Shown piece after piece: positions 11,101 through 25,841 of a stretch of DNA of 64,000 nucleotides. The stretch lies in NCBI GenBank assembly GCA_964017065.1, contig OZ024783.1:2703059-2767058 (forward strand). Reading direction: 5' to 3'. Position 1 is the stretch's first letter. Every line of letters starts with the position of its first letter. The notes below the pieces were generated by a model. It did not search any database and had not been told where the DNA came from. It saw only the letters and a program-made list of their open reading frames with translations. Position numbers and translations under genes: made by a program. Origin of the DNA: Haliclona indistincta (lineage: Eukaryota > Porifera > Demospongiae > Haplosclerida > Chalinidae).

Positions 11101-11955
11101 TGGCTGTGTCTCACTGACCACTAGAGGTTCAGGTGGGACTGCCCACACCTGCAGTGGGAGGCACAGTCAGTACTCCTGTGAGCTCCTGGCCTGGATTCCA
11201 TTGCTCTAGGTCACAATATCCTGATGACCCTATCTTTAAATGCATGGGCAGTTATTTTTAGTGTTCGGGTGTCCTGGCTCTACCAGTGACCCTCTGTGAG
11301 GCAGCTAGACGCTGCTTAGAGCACAGGTGTCCTGGCTCTACCAGTGACCCTCTGTGGGGCAGCTAGACACTGCTTAGTGCACAGGTGTCCTGGCTCTACC
11401 AGTGACCCTCTGTGGGGCAGCTAGACACTGCTTAGTGCACAGGTGTCCTGGCTCTACCAGTCTGTGATACCTTGCTCAGTGTATTAATTTTGTTGTTTGT
11501 TTAACTCCTGTTTGTTCACAACTTCACACATCGTTGCTATGCAAATTAGTCATAATAACTGCCTACGTCATCCGAGCCGATACTATGTCGTACCCACTAG
11601 TGTCAGTAATGTTTCATCCACTAGTATAAATACCCTTGAGTGATCAGTACTAGTACCTGCAGTATGGTGCTATGGCTGGGTGCCATACTGTAGGATACGG
11701 TCCCTCAGCAGTGGGCGTGGTTTCACTGCTGATAAACTCCCAATACACCTGATGTCCAGCCATTGTCAAGTGCTCTTGAGGGTTTGCCTTCAGTGGTCCA
11801 CACACACTACTGTCGCTTGACCGTATCTTTTACTAACTAAAGCAAATCAATAAAAGAATTGTCGTTCTGATCAGTTTTGCAAAGTAGTGATCGTTTATTG
11901 TTAAATCAGTTCTTTTATTTTACTCTGTTTAGTAATACTAGGTTATGGGTGTTAT
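11101..11955. repeat. Composite insertion in the cryptic-Tudor intron
   Basis: The intron between exons 10961-11068 and 11971-12043 is about 70 bp in copy E but about 900 bp here. The extra DNA holds the dispersed repeat (11101-11195), then a 58-bp tandem repeat present a little over three times (11269-11460; begins GTGTCCTGGCTCTACCAGTG), a copy of which also lies at 42168-42205. Then come about 490 bp with a TATAAATA at 11624 and AATAAAA at 11849. The last part could be a solo LTR, but no terminal TG/CA with target duplication could be confirmed. Confidence 0.6.
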
Positions 11956-12780
11956 CTGTTTCCTCTCCAGCCTCAAGAATTCTGTCAAGTAAAGAACGTT
12001 CATTTCGTAGTTGGTCCATCCACTCTCTGCTCTATAACACTAGGTGAGTGACTCGTGTGAGACTACTTCAGTTCTTTATAAGAGCTCACTAGTAAAAAAG
12101 CACTGTGTAGTGATCCTGGACATGCCTGTAGATAGCTGAGTCTGACTAACTGATTTATATTCATCTCTTCTATAGCTCTCTTGTCTCCTCCAATCTCTGA
12201 TGCTCCATGCTCCAGTCAACAAGCTATGGCTGCCAATCAACAAGTAGTGTTTACCTTCAAGTAAGCACTGCCTCCTCTCTCTTCTTCCTTCCTTCTTCTC
12301 TCTCCTCCCTCCCTCCCTCCCTCTCTCTCTCTATCCATCCATCCTTACTTCTTTATCATATCACAGGTTCCATGATATGGATAATGTATTGGACTTCATT
12401 ATTCTCGAACAAGTCTACAAAGAAAGTCTCAAGCGACAGTGGTCGTCTGGAGACCGGTTCCAGAGCCTCATAGACGACCAGTACTGGTCTGGGACCATCC
12501 TGAAGCGTAGACCATTCTCTGAAGACACTCCTAACAGTGTATGGCAGATGTACCATATCAAGTGGGACGATGGCGCTACCGATCAGCTCAGTCCATGGGA
12601 CCTTCACCCACTGGAGATTGAAAATGGTGAAACAGGTACACAAGATTATATGTTACACGATGATGCAACTATTGTCTATCTCTCCCTCTTCTGCTCTTTC
12701 TCTCTCTCTCTCTTCCTTCCTCTCTCTCTCTCTCTCTCTCTCTCCCTTTCCTGCCCTTCTCTCTCTCTCTGCTTCTCTAG

Positions 12781-15238
<2,458 letters not shown>

Positions 15239-15463
15239 GTGAGTAAATAGAGTCATCACTCACTCACTCTCTCCCTCCCTCTCTCTCCCTCCCTCACTTT
15301 CTCTCTCTCAGGACTATCCATTGGTTGTTTGTTGTCCGATGGATCTTAGTCTAGTTCGTCAGAAGCTCTCTGAGGGTCACTATCGAGTGCCAAGAGAGCT
15401 CATTGATGATGTTGGACTGATCTTTACTAACGCTAAAGAGTACAATCAACACAAATCACAGGT

Positions 15464-15630
15464 TTGCATATCTTAGTATACTCTTGTACATTCCAGTATA
15501 TATCCCAGTATACTCTTGTATATCCCAGTATACTATTTCACGTCTCAGTATACTCTTGCACATTCCTTGCATATCCCAGTATACTCTTGTATATCTCAGT
15601 ATACTCTTGTATATCTCAGTATAGTACTTT
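15464..15630. repeat. 20-bp minisatellite, copy in BRWD B
   Basis: About eight partly degenerate units of the CAGTATACTCTTGTATATCC repeat, in the same intron as the array at 411-662 of copy A. Confidence 0.95.
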
Positions 15631-16426
15631 AGAAAATGCCCACAGAAATTAGAACAAAAGTCTTGCACAATGTGTGATGTGAAATTGAAGTTTTACATAA
15701 TAATAGTCGTTAATTTACATGTACACATGTATAATTTGGTGTTTCCTCCTCACAGGTCTACAAGATGGCTAAGTCTCTTCAAGCGTTGTTCGAGATCAAG
15801 GTACTGGAGTTCCTGAAATCATGTCAAGCTGAGGACAGCAGACCAGTCTATGGCACCAGACGAACCCTCGGTATTCTAGCGGAATCCACTCCACAGATCC
15901 CATCTAGACTAAGATCATCTTCTCACAGCACTGCAGACACAATGAGCAGTTTGATAATGAACGGACTATCAACCTCGACTGAAGAACTCTCCTCAAACGA
16001 TGAATCTGAGAGCAGAGACGAACTGTCCATTGAGGAGGAGGAGGTGGGCGTGGTCAGAAGACGCGTGACCACTAGGAGTAGATCACAGCGGAAGAGACGA
16101 TGTGATGATCAGGAAGGGGGCGGGGCAGTGGGCAGGGTAGTGACTAGGTCAGCGTCAAAGAGACTCAGACGATTGAGCATGTCAGACGATGAGGAAGATG
16201 ATGAGTTAGAGGATGAAGAAGATGAGGTTATTCCACGAGTATCACACATTGTCACTACACGAACTGGTAGAACAGTCAAACCAACCATCAAATATTAATA
16301 ATACTTCATTTTGTGGTTATTATTTTAAAATCGAATCTAGTATGTTGCTAAAACCCACTCGCATGTGTTATGTGGTTACATGCCACTCCTTCTGCAAGTA
16401 AAGCCGCCATTTATACTAGTCTCGCC

Positions 16427-19400
16427 ATGATCTCTGTGGAGCTGTGGCGAGCTACAATAGGGCTCTCTAGCAGCAAGTGCTACTCTGGTTCCCTATCCTC
16501 TCTGTCATGTCCGTTGTCTTTTAAATGCGGCAAACGTAGCAGTAGTGATGTTGTCAGGCAAGAAGAACCGCCCGGCCCTACATGCCCTAGCTTGTCTCCT
16601 CCTCGTGTCGTTCCACCAAACTCCTCTCCCAGATCTAGTGAATCACTGATCCAGCAATCTCTCCGCTCTTTGTCTTCCTTCATACATGATGTACACTGCT
16701 CGTTCCATTGTGGTCTTCATCTGTTACAAGATACTCTAGTCAGACTCGTACTGGCGATACTAATGATCATCTCTCAGTCTCTGATCATCTCTGGTGACAT
16801 TGAACGAAACCCCGGACCTGATCCAAGTGAGTCATGTTAGTAAAAATGTTTTGATCTCATGAACCGGCCTATAGCCTTAATCAGTATCGTACTTATACGA
16901 TGAGAACTCCATTAGTTTAATACGTAACAGGCATTAATAATAGTCTCTAGTTATTCCTTGTCATTACATGATATTACTTGTCATCATACTATATGCTACA
17001 GATGCCACACCTACACTACTGAAGTTGAAGGCAATGAAAGGAGCTGATGGTAAACCTCTGAGGATAGTAGAGAAGATTGCTGCTCATGACTACACAACAT
17101 TCGGTATGTATCTCCTACAAGATGAGAATGGAGAAGAGGTTGATCTGATTGAGAAGGACCATATCAGCAAAGGTGCCGAGAGTGTCACTCGTGAAATCAT
17201 CAAGAAATGGCTGACAAATGGCGATGAATCTACTCGTACATATCAACACTTGATAGAGTGTCTCAGACAGTCTGAACTGGGTGCACTTGCTGACCAGCTC
17301 ATTGCAGCTAACACGACAAGTGAGCAAGGTATACAATGCTGTACACTTTAGTGAATTGGTACTACTTAGAGAGAGCACAAGAGATCACCACATTGCCAGA
17401 AATCTAATACAAATAGCGGTCACCTTGAAAGAAACAGCACATAATATTACTACTAAACTATAGTAGCTTCACTCTAAACACACTCTGTAGCAAGGAAAAC
17501 CAGTAACACTACAATATACGACAAGACGACATAATCACTCATTAACTGCTGCCACGCTCTTCTTGCTAAAATACAATCTTCAAGTGCCTATTATAGTGAG
17601 TTTTTTCTTGTGCAGTAAAATGATCAACTCAGTCAATGGTACAACTCTTTAACTTTGAGATAGAAGCAAGAAGTATGTATGAGTTACTGCTAAACATACT
17701 AGTAAAGCTGTGTGGGTAGCCCGTTAATACAAAATAATGTATTAGACCATTTAGTAAGTTAGTCAGTATTATGGTCTAGTAGACTTTTCCAAACCTGGGA
17801 ATGAGGCTACCAACACACTAAAGTTCATGATAAGAAGATAGGAGAATATATATGTTCCGCGCTTTTTAGGAATTTGCGCTTTCTCGAGAAAGCGCAGCGT
17901 TTTTTAGGAATCCTTAGAAAGCGTGGGCTTTCTCGAGAAAGCGCTGCGCTATCTCCAGAAAGCGCAGTCACAGAAAGCTCAACGGATGCGCTTTCTAAGG
18001 TTTAGCTCCTGTTGTTACACGGCACTTGTCGCTCAAGAATCGCCACAAAATAGCTCTCTAATACCATAGGTGTTAGAATTTAAGTTGGGCGAGTCTTTTG
18101 TCGAGTGTAATGGCCCATGTCAGCAACTCGTGCTAGCCCCTGGCGCTCTGACGATTTGAGCCTGAGCTAGCACAATGAGCCTGAGCGAGGTTCCACTTTA
18201 GCTCAGTCAGTACTGCTATTTATTACCTATAGCTCCCACAGTCCACCGTGACCATTCTGAAGAGAGGCAACAACGACACATTTCAGTGTGTTAGGGTTGT
18301 TTTTACTCTGCATGCAGCTGTGCCTACTGTATTACTGAGTGCCACTGAGCTGGTCATTTCCATGCATATGATGACAGAAATGTTGTCAGCCTTCCTGTGC
18401 ATTGTGACAGGGTACATCACACTATGATGAGGGACAGGTAGCACTCTAGGTATACCCGCCATTGCATACCCAGGCACGCATACTACGGTCTTAGGTACAA
18501 CAGAGCACAGGCAATAGTAGTAGCTAAAGTGGAACAGTGCATGCTCACTCAGGCTCGATCGTCACAGCACGATCGAGTTGCTACCATGTGCCATTTACGG
18601 CACTCGACAAAGACTCACCCAACTTAATAAAATGGTATTAGAGAGCTATTTTGTGGCGATTCTTGAGCGACAAGTGCCGTGAAACAACAGGAGCTAAACC
18701 TTAGAAAGCGCAGTATCCATTGCGCTTTCTGTGACTGCGCTTTCTGGAGATAGCGCAGCGCTTTCTCGAGAAAGCCCGCGCTTTCTAAGGATTCCTAAAA
18801 AGCGCTGCGCTTTCTCGAGAAAGCGCAAATTCCTAAAAAGCGCGGAACATATACATAAAAATTAATAATTTCATGTACTCAGTTGCACCTTATGACAGCT
18901 GTACTCTGTGTCTTACAGCACAACAGACCAATGATAGTATGACACCATCCTCCATCACCTCTTCATCTCATTCAAGCACAACAGGTATAATGACATACTC
19001 AGTCACTAATGACCAGTGGATGATGTGTTTCCTCTCCTCAGCTATCACCAGGAAACAGTACAAACAGTTCCTAAAGAAATGTTACCGACAGCCACTCCCT
19101 GATGATGATAAGCTACTCACTACTGCCAGCAATCACTACATTGAGCTAGCTGTCATCAGCAAGAAGGGTATCACCAGGAAGCAAGCAGATGAGTTTACTA
19201 TAAAAAGTCTCCACGGTTTAACTGAAGAGATTTTGCGTGAGAAAGCTCCGATAGCACTAGATCATATACTAAAGCCCAGAGAGGATGGTAGACCAGTACG
19301 TTGTGTCCTGGTGGAGGGTGCACCAGGTATCGGCAAGAGCACACTGGCATGGGAGGTGTGTCACAAGTGGGAGGAGTTAGAGAGTGTTAAAAAGTACGAG

Positions 19401-21287
19401 TTAGTGGTGCTAGTTCGCTTGAGGGAGAAGAAGGCTCAAGAGGCACACTGCCTGGGGGACCTGCTGCCACGTGACGCTACCACTAACACGAAGGAGCTCT
19501 TGACTGCAATAGGAGAAGGAGATGGCATGCTTATTGTGTGCGATGGGTTTGATGAGCTTCCTCGTGAGCAGCGACAGGAGGGCTCAGTCTACATAGATCT
19601 ACTCAAGGGTAGGCTCCTGGCAGAGGCTACTATTATTGTCACCAGTCGTCCTTCAGTAAGTGCTGGGCTCTGGAGACTCTGCCAGCATAACATAGACAGG
19701 CACCTCGAGGTGTTAGGCTTCACTAGAGAGAATATCAAGCGGTTTGCTGAGAGCGTGTTTAGTGAGGATATCCTGGCAGGGTTCTCGTCTTACATCACCA
19801 GTAATCCTCCCATATATGGTATGATGTATATCCCTCTCAATGCCGTCTTTGTAGCCCTGATATACCAGGACAGCTACGGCTCAGATATGGACCTCCCTAC
19901 AACCATGACACAGCTCTTTGATGCTCTCACTCGTGCTCTCATTCGCAGGCACCTCGTGTCCACACGTCGGGTTTCTAGTGAGTATTGCATGCCTCCTTCC
20001 CTCCAGCGTACAGAGGACATTAGCAAGCTTCCTCCTCTAGTTGATAAGCAGCTTCGTAAGCTAGCCGAGGTGGCCTATAAAAGTCTGTTTGAGTGTAGGT
20101 ATGTTTTCACTGACCTTGGTGATGACTTCAAGCATCTTGGGACAATGAAAAAGACCACAAGTGTGAATGTGTGTACAGGTCCTGTGTGCTCCTACTCCTT
20201 CCTCCATCTCACTCTTCAAGAATACTTGACTGCCCTCCATATTGCTATTGAGAATCCTAGTGACTTTGAACTGTTTGTTTGGCAACCGTATCAAGATATT
20301 GGTTTTGTGAGGTTTCTGGCAGGAATGTACACACATTATGATTGTCATAGTCACCCTGTGTACCAGGAGTTGGTAAAAGAACTTGCCAGTAACCAGTATA
20401 CTAGTCTACATTTGGTCCATTGTGCATACGAGTGTCCTAGTATTATGGATAGTGTGAAGGCAGAGAGGAATAGTTATAGTGATGAAGTTGATAGATCAAT
20501 AGCTGTTCCATTAGTTGATTTTGACTGGTATATCATGGGATACTGCATCAGCCACTTTGATATAAGATGGCAACTTAGTTTGAATAATAAGTCAGAGCAA
20601 AGTATCGATCTTCTGGTGAAGGGTCTTATGTCCTCCTCATCTATTGTTAAGGAGCGAATTTTGTGGTTAGACATATGTAACTCGTCCATTTCTGTAATAA
20701 TTAAGAAATTAAAGGAGTTTTGTCGATTTGACCACCTTTCATTATCGGACGTTAACATTGATCATGATGATCTGGTCATCTTACAGGAACTAATAGCACC
20801 AGGGAGTGGACTAAAATCTCTAGGTATTACTGGCATTAAATCACAATTATTGATCTCAACATTATTTCAACCCTCTTCATTGCAAGAACTTACCTTGAGC
20901 ACTGATGACACTATCAATGAAACTAAGCTTCTTCCACATGGTAACACAAACCTCAAGAAACTTAGAATTTCACGTAACCTTCTTCACCCGCTAGCTGCAT
21001 TGATTGTGAATATCACTTCACTGACCTACCTGATGATTGGTGATCTAGACAGTGATCTAGTACTACCTGTTCTCACTAATATTGTACAGTCACACCGCAC
21101 ACTAGAAGTACTACGTATTGGAGCGATACGAAATTGTACTGGCTCTACTAACCTGCTCCAACTGATCAAGGCTGCTGATAGTAACGAACATGTAGTAACA
21201 TTCGAACTTGATAGATTAGACTATGACCAGCTACCACCACACATCCACGAACAATATAAGCATCTGCTGGTACCATATTTGTACTGA
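16427..21287 (+). CDS. 2A leader-Death-NACHT-LRR receptor gene B (intact)
   Basis: Exons 16427-16826, 17002-17319, 18919-18984 and 19042-21287 join in phase to about 1009 codons. The ATG at 16427 (MISVELWRA) is chosen because it is shared with copy E; an upstream in-frame ATG lies at 16370. Residues 1-130 are a Ser/Pro-rich leader with two Cys-containing stretches, ending in a hydrophobic helix and the 2A motif (124-131). A Death domain follows (about 146-232: IVEKIAAHDYTTFGMYLL, TYQHLIECLRQSELGALADQL). NACHT has P-loop GAPGIGKST at about 354, Walker B around Asp429 and SRPS near 462, then FLHLTLQEYL near 649 and an LRR-like C-terminus (about 720-1009). It is probably a cytoplasmic innate sensor signalling through Death-domain partners. 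No frameshift or stop was found; it is the only full-length open NLR in the window. Its second intron contains a 1-kb inverted-repeat element. Confidence 0.88.
16796..16819 (+). other. 2A-like ribosome-skipping motif in NLR B
   Basis: Codons for DIERNPGP match the consensus D(V/I)ExNPGP exactly. They follow an L/I-rich stretch (LVRLVLAILMIISQSLIISG), the usual context of active 2A sequences. In known 2A peptides the ribosome fails to join Gly to the final Pro, releasing the upstream peptide and continuing downstream. Here the break would fall between residues 130 and 131, separating the leader from the Death-NACHT-LRR protein (about 879 residues). The copy in NLR E is at 52410-52433. Activity is inferred, not shown. 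Confidence 0.85.
17851..18853. mobile_element. 1-kb transposon with about 360-bp inverted repeats
   Basis: Ends TATGTTCCGCGCTTTTTAGG and its inverse, CCTAAAAAGCGCGGAACATA, bound an element whose arms match over roughly 360 bp, far into TTCCACTTTAGCT at about 18194 and 18525. Each arm holds several GCGCTTTCTCGAGAAAGCGC palindromes, so the ends are repeats within repeats. It sits in intron 2 of NLR B; the equivalent intron of NLR E (49701-50442) lacks it. The interior has no convincing transposase. Target site is probably TA; the class is unresolved. Confidence 0.85.
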
Positions 21288-22914
21288 ATGATGATGAATA
21301 TGTGCACAATAATATGATTTCTTCTTCGTAGCAGTTTACTTTACGTTATTATACAACATCTTTTGGTTGCTTCGAATATTATGTCACTAGAAGAGTTACT
21401 GTACTATTAATTAATAGTTTTGAATTATTTACCTCAACTACAGTGTATATTGTTATTCTTTTGTCACTCCTGTTTAGTGCAGTCATGTAACTGTGTTCTA
21501 TTGTTTGATTTGAATAGTATTCTTGCACATGAACATGTTTCTATCTCATGTACAGTAAATTAGATAATGATAGTAGCACAGCACTACAGTAACTACCTGG
21601 AAACAGTACTACACTGAATTGGAACAATTCTATCTTTATAATTCTATAAGAATCTGTTAAAACCTTGTAATTAATGATAATACATGTACTTATGTGTTCA
21701 TTATGATTTCAGTCTTTTTATATAACAGTTCAATATTTGAATAATTTTTGAACTACTTTGTCTTTTTTCATGTACATGTGTAGAACGCATCATTTCTTAA
21801 TATTTTTTGTCACTCCTGTTTTGTAATTGTTAGCTACTTTGTGCAGAGTTTGAATATGTATAATTTTTCATATCATGTTTCTATCTCACGTGCAATACAT
21901 TAGATAGTGATGATGGGTAGTATACTGCCTGGAGGAGGAGTACATACATGACTTGAAATGGATTGCAACAGCTTTGAGTTCAGCATGCTCTTAGCTTGAC
22001 CTAGCTTGCTAATTCATGACATTTAATTTCATCCTAGCTAGTAGAATGACTTTCTAATCCACTTAGTTTCCAAATGATTAATGGTTCAAGTCAGTTCATT
22101 GCAAATCAGATTCAGATCTGTGTGGTGCTTTATCTTGATTGATATAGTGCAGTCATGCAATGCACAGTGATGGTAGATAGACAGAGGTGGGTGGGACATG
22201 CAGTACAGCTAAAAAACAACACAGTGCGACAAGCCAAGATGTAAGAAAATTTAAAATTTCCCGCTTTATTGTCTGGAGGTGTGGCACCAGTTTTGGCGAT
22301 TGTGATAATAGCATTATTATAATTATTACTGCAAGTAATTATAAGTTATCATAATTATTTCACTTTAATAATTAATTTCTTGGACCATTAGGTTAATTCC
22401 AAAGTGTCATCGTCCAAAGAAGGTCGGCTGCCCACTACCATTGCAGCACTGATGCTGCAGCTGTCTTGAAAGCTAAGAGTGGTCCCTAACTTGAACCAAA
22501 TACACAACAGCATTATCGCATTGATTGCAACACTATAATCCTGCCTATGAACAAGTAGTTACGAATTTTAAAAACAATAAATTATACCACATTTGTCTCA
22601 AACAACTTTTCGTGTTAGTGTAGCTGTACACATATAATGTTGACAGTTATCAGTACTCGTTACCCAGTCTGTTCAACTTTTCAATGTATGAATGCCATAG
22701 ATTTATTTATGATTGTAAGATGATTGTACATTTCTTAAATTTATCTTAAATATCTTAAATTTTATGGTTTTCTAGCTATTACAATGCAATACACAGAGAT
22801 GATGGAATGATAGAGGTGAGCAGTACAGCTGAGAGTACTGCTAACGAAGATGTAAGACATTTCAAATTTCCCGCTATATTGTTTTGAGGCGCGGCTGGTC
22901 ACGCCCACTAACAC
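21288..22914. other. 3' flank of NLR B with a relic of a second NLR 3' end
   Basis: 21288-21655 is a 3' region shared with NLRs E and D (TTTTGGTTGCTTCGAATATT near 21361). At about 21657 the sequence AAAACCTTGTAATTAATG appears, which in NLR A spans its stop codon. From there the A-type 3' flank continues to about 22140. Two NLR 3' ends therefore lie in series. 22140-22262 and 22780-22915 are two versions of the chimera-upstream block (ATGCAATGCACAGTGATG, TTTCCCGCT), separated by about 500 bp of AT-rich unassigned sequence. No gene seen. Confidence 0.7.
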
Positions 22915-25641
22915 ATGGAAAAAGGCGCGCCATACCCACAATGCGGCTTTGGTTTCTGTTCTTGGCTTCACAGTTTGCCTAAAATGTCGTGCTACAAGCG
23001 AAAGATGCCGTATTTCACGCGAGGTTCTGGTCAGACTCGTACTAACATCTCTCAGGCTCTGATCATCTCTGGTATGACAAACTCTGGTCCTCTATCACGT
23101 GAGTGAAGTGATTTTTACAAAGTTGAGCTTTTCTATTTCTCTCCGGCAGCTGACAGACCCTCTTATGATCAGCTCCTTCATCTCAAGAAACCTGATGGGT
23201 CTTCTCTGAGAGTTATTCGATGGATCTCATCATTGGAACAATGGCAGTGCACAGACCTAGCTCACATGCTCTTGAAGGATGATGATCTAGTGAGAAGGTA
23301 TCAGAAGGAACGCAAAGACAAGAACGAGTTTGTTCGGAGGGTCCTGGACGACTGATTGTCACGTGATGACAGAGATCCCAATGATTCAGCTGTTCCACGT
23401 ACTTGGTCATCTCTTGCTGAGTGTATCAGTGATGCTGATCTACCAGGAGACCTAGCCACACCCATCACTGAAGCATGTACAGGTAGGAATGGATGAAAAT
23501 CCATTTCCTCGTTTTAATATACAGCACTAATTGAGCAGCAGGTATTCACAAAGATAGCCTTACGAAAGTGCTTGGTAGATATTTCTTCTCGTGTGATATG
23601 TATAACAGTTTGTCTTATAATACACACACACTTGAAGTCACTGAAGTCTATAATGTGGTGAACTGTTGTTCTATCTAGTAATTCTAACCCTCACTTTTCT
23701 CTACTGTAGACAAAGCTATATATCCAGGAAGGAACTTGTAGTCACTGGAAGTACTGCAACAGAGCATTCTCTGTCCAGCGGAAGCACCTTACCTGATACA
23801 GAACCAGCTGACAGTGCACTCTCTGACACACGAAACAGTGACTCAAATGAGAAAGGACAGAACACAATGTACGTCAGTATCTTGTATACTAAATCATGTA
23901 CAAATGCTCTATTTTCTTCACAGTTCATCTTCCAGTAGTTCAAGTATTGTGGATTGTTACAAGTAAGCTCATGTAAAGGAAAAAATTAATTTTTTGTGCA
24001 CTTCAGTCTATAGTCATTACCCAACCAGTGCTGCCTAGTCTTGACACAGCTAGTACTCCCCAGCACGAGACCAGGTACCATTGTGTGTGTGTGTGTGCGT
24101 ACGTGCGTGCGTGCATGCGTGTGTGTGTGAGTGGGTGGGTGGGTCATATAATGTTCTACTTACACACAGATGTACTGATGCATCATCAGAGCCGAGCATC
24201 GAGGAGACTAGAGACTTTTTTGAAAGATTGTTGAGAAAGCGACCAGGCATCAGTAGCTCAACCAAGCAAGCTGAACCAGAACGTGTCTACCAGAATAGAG
24301 ATGAAAAAGCGCTCAGTGAATCTTTTGACGGATTATTGAGGCAACCAGTCTTTAGCAGCTCAGAGATACAAGTTGAACCGGAATATGTCAACGAAAATAG
24401 AGAGAAAGCTCTTAGTGAATTTTTTGGACGGATTATTGAAGCGACCAAATGTCAGTAACTCAGACAGACAAGATGAACCAGCTAGTAAAAGAGTCAGAAG
24501 AAGACACCAGTAAAGCAAGATGAACCAGCGAAGTGAGGGAGAAAGAAGAAGACACCTGTTAAACAGGATGAATCTGTGAAGAAAGGGAGGCCGAGGAAGA
24601 CACCAGTAAAGCAAGATGAAGCGGCAAAGGTAGTGAAGAAGACGCCTGTGAAACAAGATGAGAAAGGGAGAGGGAGAGGAAGGAAGACTCCATTAAAGCA
24701 AGATGAACCAGTCAAGAAAGAAGTGAAGAGTTCACTAAATCAACCAGTGAAGAGCATTTTAACAATGACTCCTCCGGTAAGATGAGCTGCTAGTATGCTA
24801 TTGTATGTGGTGGGCCTCATGTGTGTGTAGACTGGTCAATTTTTTATTTGTATTTGCCCATACCATGAAAATTTTGGGGTGTTAAAATATTTTACAATGT
24901 GGTGATTGAATCTTCAAAAACTGCCAAATTTGAACGACCTCCAAATTTTGTGGTATTGTAAAAATATTTTAATGGTACATAGTTTAAGGTGACTTCATTT
25001 ATGTTACTGCAAAGTTGATGTTACGACTTCATTCTCTTTTTTTTCAGGAGAATCTTGCAGCCTACCGTCCATCTCAATGGCTGATGTCAACCAAGCCTTG
25101 TTCCACACCTTACTTACCTCAAGTTGGTGATATTGTGAGTACTGTGAGTATCTTATGAGTCACTTCAGTGGGTGTGGTCTCTCTCCAGGTGGTGTATTTC
25201 TATCAGGGACACCAGCTGTATCGTGATGCTGTACAAAAGAGCAAAATATCTCCATCATGGAGTGAGGACCAGCAGATGCCCTGTGAGAAATTCACTCTGA
25301 GCGCGAATTGCTAATCTGTTGCTGGCTATGTCTCACTGACCACTAGAGACTGCCCACACCTGCAGTGGGAGGCACAGTCAGTACTGACTCCTGTGAGCCC
25401 TGTGTCCTACTGCCTTTTTGTCTTCTTCTTCAGCCTCAAGAGTATTGTCTTGTGAAAGAAGTCCAACGTGATGACAGAGATCCCACATTCTGCTCCATCA
25501 CACTAGGTATGCATAGTTTGACTCAGGCCGATATACATTCACTGGTCGTCAGCTGTACTGTTGCAAGCGCTTATCTTCTCTGTAGAACTCTTGTCTCCTC
25601 AACTCTCTGATGCTCCTTGCTCCAGCCAGCAAGCCTTGACC
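22915..25641 (+). pseudogene. Death/BRWD-linker chimera C (runs into the assembly gap)
   Basis: Exon 22915-23098 encodes a leader ending ISQALIISGMTNSGPLS (decayed 2A context). Exon 23150-23482 encodes a complete Death domain, with TGA at 23353-23355 where the right-arm copy has Trp (VLDDWLSRDD). Further exons give a Ser/Thr-rich linker (about 23710-23867), an acidic helical segment (24170-24450) and a repeated KTPVKQDE motif with AT-hook-like KKGRPRK and KGRGRGRK (24500-24776); TGA at 24534 interrupts that frame. Then come exons of the BRWD cryptic-Tudor region: AAYRPSQWLMSTKP (25049), GHQLYRDAV (25189), YCLVKEVQRDD (25433) and LLSPQLSDAPCSS (25586), before Ns begin. It is about as divergent from BRWD B as an old paralogue. 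The Death-linker-BRWD order suggests a real fused gene now carrying stops, or read errors at two places. Confidence 0.65.
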
Positions 25642-25841
25642 NNNNNNNNNNNNNNNNNNNNNNNNNNNNNNNNNNNNNNNNNNNNNNNNNNNNNNNNNNN
25701 NNNNNNNNNNNNNNNNNNNNNNNNNNNNNNNNNNNNNNNNNNNNNNNNNNNNNNNNNNNNNNNNNNNNNNNNNNNNNNNNNNNNNNNNNNNNNNNNNNNN
25801 NNNNNNNNNNNNNNNNNNNNNNNNNNNNNNNNNNNNNNNNN
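25642..25841. other. Assembly gap (200 N)
   Basis: Exactly 200 Ns follow the exon of chimera C and precede a (CA)n-rich edge. The inverted left and right arms are joined through this region, so orientation and distance across it depend on scaffolding. Confidence 0.99.

Noticed and set aside
11463..11955. Solo LTR
   Set aside because: TATAAATA and AATAAAA are suggestive, but no TG..CA termini with target duplication could be confirmed, so it is left as part of an unassigned insertion.
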